Below, piece after piece: positions 62,201 to 64,000 of a DNA stretch of 64,000 nucleotides. The notes beneath the pieces are model-generated. The model was not told the origin of the DNA and made no database searches. It saw only the letters and a program-made list of their open reading frames with translations. The stretch lies in assembly GCA_022113835.1 (NCBI GenBank), contig JAILWY010000028.1, forward strand, positions 3,844,001 through 3,908,000. Direction: 5' to 3'. A program made the position numbers and the translations under genes. The DNA comes from Atopsyche davidsoni. Taxonomy: Eukaryota; Arthropoda; Insecta; Trichoptera; Hydrobiosidae. Numbering within the stretch: position 1 is the stretch's first letter; the number at the start of each line of letters is the position of its first letter.

Positions 62201-62993
62201 AGGATCCTTTTTCACAATTGTAACGCTCACACTACTTCCGCTGAGGGTAGGAGATGGCGATTTTTAATTTTCTCTCAAGGGATCAGATCACCAGTCTTCT
62301 TGACAAACTAAGATAAAACATTTTATGGACTTTGCTGGAAGACTACAAGTGTCAACGTCAACTGCTTGGTTACTATTTATTGTGATGGCGTTCTAATGAT
62401 TGACATATTATATATAACATATAAATAGAACTAACATCAAAATAAAAACATTGATCGAATTGCAGAGATATAGTACTTAGTTAAAAAAATATTTATGAAA
62501 TACGAATCGATACATTTTCATTTTACTAATATTACAACATATCTGCGGTTCTCAGCTCGCCTCCTACAACTGCTCTTTCGTATCACGGACTCGCCGACAC
62601 TAGAGAGACGTCAAAAACCTCAAGAATCACGGCCAACCCTGATGCTTAGCTCGCTTACAGTATCAATTTCAAACTGTCGTTGAATTATTTGACAATTTTC
62701 GCATTTGAAAGCGATTCAATCTTCAATCTCTATTTAAAATATAAATTAAGAAAAAACATTGCACACAATTGGGAATAAAGTCAAATAGTTTCAGTGATGG
62801 TTTCTGCGACATCTTTAAGGTTAAGCTAGCCCCAACGCTCGCATCGACTTACCTATCAAGCTCATTCTGGGCGAGGGGCTCGGTTTGAAGGCCAGGTCCG
62901 ACAAGGATATGGCTCTTCTCAGTCCGGAGTTGGCATTTGTGTCTTCGTCTACGATGGCATTGAAATCATTGGGAGAAAGGCGAGTCCTCGATC
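59256..62993 (-). CDS. 3' part of a gene for a Ser-rich scaffold-like protein, eight exons, 5' end not identified
   Basis: Exons: 62993-62853, 61399-61275, 60744-60597, 60480-60358, 60200-60081, 59939-59805, 59718-59545 and 59422-59256 (stop TAG 59258-59256). All borders are AG..GT and every phase fits, giving 376 residues. The first visible exon starts with two bases of a split codon, so at least one upstream exon is expected. Residues 1-200 or so are low-complexity and Ser/Gly/Ala/Pro-rich, with basic Ser motifs that look phosphorylatable (LRRAISLSDL, TRSSSVGVLNQSDSESE) and a proline stretch (PPKPAVPPRPP) that could bind SH3 domains. After about residue 225 there is a helical region (LACQQLAQQLTKLTAKIVHM; LESAMLDAQSMLSKA; MTRTLDELVS; MMDQYSDILYDMVNKF), then an Asn-rich tail. 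No signal peptide or membrane segment is seen. It resembles cytoskeletal or centrosomal scaffolds; a Cep170-type C-terminus is one guess from memory that I cannot verify. Confidence 0.82.
61994..62240 (-). other. Coding-like segment between scaffold-gene exons (possible alternative exon)
   Basis: After a pyrimidine-rich acceptor (ctaccctcag, ending at 62241) the minus strand reads openly through SSVSVTIVKKDPFNTPRGLQ and VPGLPHLKSTSQNF, with a stop at 61994-61996. The open frame needs an upstream exon ending with two bases, whereas the neighbouring exon at 62853 ends with one, so it does not fit the main transcript. It could be an alternative terminal exon from another splice form, an exon of another gene, or chance. 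No good donor follows it. Confidence 0.22.
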
Positions 62994-64000
62994 CTTCACA
63001 CACAACAACACAAGCGTGCGCGCGCATCATGCCCGAGTTAGATCAGTCGCCGAATCAGAAGCCATTTTGAAAAACGGCGATCATTTTGTGTTGCGATGGA
63101 ACGGTGGGTTAGAGGCCAGCGGGGATGAAAACAAGAAAGAAAAAAACACAAATGACTATCTAAAATTACTACGCATGCATTTATCGTAGGATGATTACTA
63201 AAACTTCATGAAGATGCTAAAATAAAATATTATATTATTAGAAATAAAAATTGTAATATTTGTTTGTACGTCGATTGACTAAAAAAAACTATACCATTAT
63301 AAATGTTATTGAACTTTTAGAAGTGATGATAAATCTATATAAAAGTTAAATATGCAAAAAAAGTACCCAAAACCAAACCTTTCGATCCAAGGAATATTTA
63401 TAATAAGATATCTGTTGGTAACAATAAATATATAAAGTGTTGCATGCAGTGTACAAATGTTGAACGATTCATGAATACATTGAAATGAAAACAAAGCATT
63501 GATAACTAAAAGACCAAAAGTTGTTTCAACACAACCATCAGGCCTCCCGGTGACCAGATAGATTGACAGGCTCGACGCCTGGACTCATTAGCACCCAAAT
63601 AATATGAATAATGCCAGGAGATAATTTAAAAATAGTCTGCTGTTATATATTTTCACCGGAAGCATTGTCGTCGTGAGTAAACCGCATCTGTAAAATGCAG
63701 CTCTCGGCAAAAAGAACAACGGTTGAAACTATAATTTGGCATGGGAAAAAAAAATGTTTTAAAGCAGATAATTATTTTTAGTTATAAATACTTGGGAAAT
63801 AATTTTAAATAAACGGCGATGTTTAAAGCAAAATAAAATAATAAATGAAGGCTGCAGCATTAAAATTAAAATTAATTCTACGGTGTTAAGTGTGAATAAA
63901 CAATCATATATAATTTTAAATTATTGACATAGATATTACACATATATATACACCAAACTAATAATGAATACCGATTTAAGAACATTTTGAATGCCTTAGT
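62994..64000 (-). other. Upstream intron or 5' region of the scaffold gene, no exon recognised
   Basis: The acceptor at 62994 follows a T-rich tract. If that tract is not an intron end, an alternative in-frame start would be the ATG pair around 63030-63025 (reading MMRAHACVVVCEG). The sequence upstream to 64000 is AT-rich with no convincing exon; further 5' exons probably lie beyond the window. Confidence 0.4.

Noticed and set aside
1..64000. AGCCTT/ACAGCCTTA as an enriched motif
   Set aside because: A rough count by eye on both strands is only modestly above expectation and includes repeat copies.

Overview
This window looks like nuclear DNA from an arthropod, most likely an insect. It is very AT-rich. 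Its two clear genes are interrupted by short GT-AG introns, with GC-rich exons sitting in AT-rich introns. The best-recognised product, a DUF1397 / 27-kDa hemolymph glycoprotein-type secreted protein, belongs to a family known from insects. Arthropod-style transposon debris (piggyBac-like, Tigger/pogo-like, mariner/Tc1-like, hAT-like) is abundant. I see no bacterial-style operons, rRNA, CRISPR array or intact long ORF. The species cannot be named from the sequence.

Layout. 1-36 kb is a gene-poor, repeat-rich stretch. It holds four tandem arrays with units of about 380, 152, 222 and 110 bp, several dispersed repeats, a mariner-type transposase relic (17.7-18.05 kb), a cluster of TTAA-ended elements (24.7-28.2 kb and 33.2-33.7 kb), a hAT MITE with an 8-bp target duplication (27.0-27.4 kb), and scattered GC-richer islands that may be regulatory DNA or isolated exons. 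At 36.3-36.6 kb a CpG-rich block on the minus strand has an initiator, a correctly spaced downstream promoter element and a strong splice donor. It could be the first exon of a gene running leftwards. 36.7-38.6 kb is transposon debris (piggyBac and Tigger transposase fragments plus a MITE). 39.5-40.5 kb is a 325-bp tandem triplication linked to an (AT)n tract. At 41.06-41.23 kb a plus-strand terminal-exon candidate is followed by AATAAA.

48.87-51.41 kb (minus) is a complete five-exon gene for the secreted DUF1397-type protein of 221 residues. Its third intron carries the best-preserved copy of the TTAA-ended element. 53.46-53.78 kb is a short pogo/Tigger-type MITE. 59.26-62.99 kb (minus) is the 3' part (eight exons, 376 residues, reading phase intact throughout) of a larger gene for a Ser-rich protein with a partly helical C-terminus. 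Its 5' exons lie upstream, probably beyond the window. The 2.7 kb downstream of its stop has a distinct base composition and looks like a long 3'UTR.

The two genes have no visible functional link: one product is secreted, the other looks like an intracellular scaffold. The rest of the window is best read as intergenic or long-intron DNA reshaped by transposons and tandem duplication.
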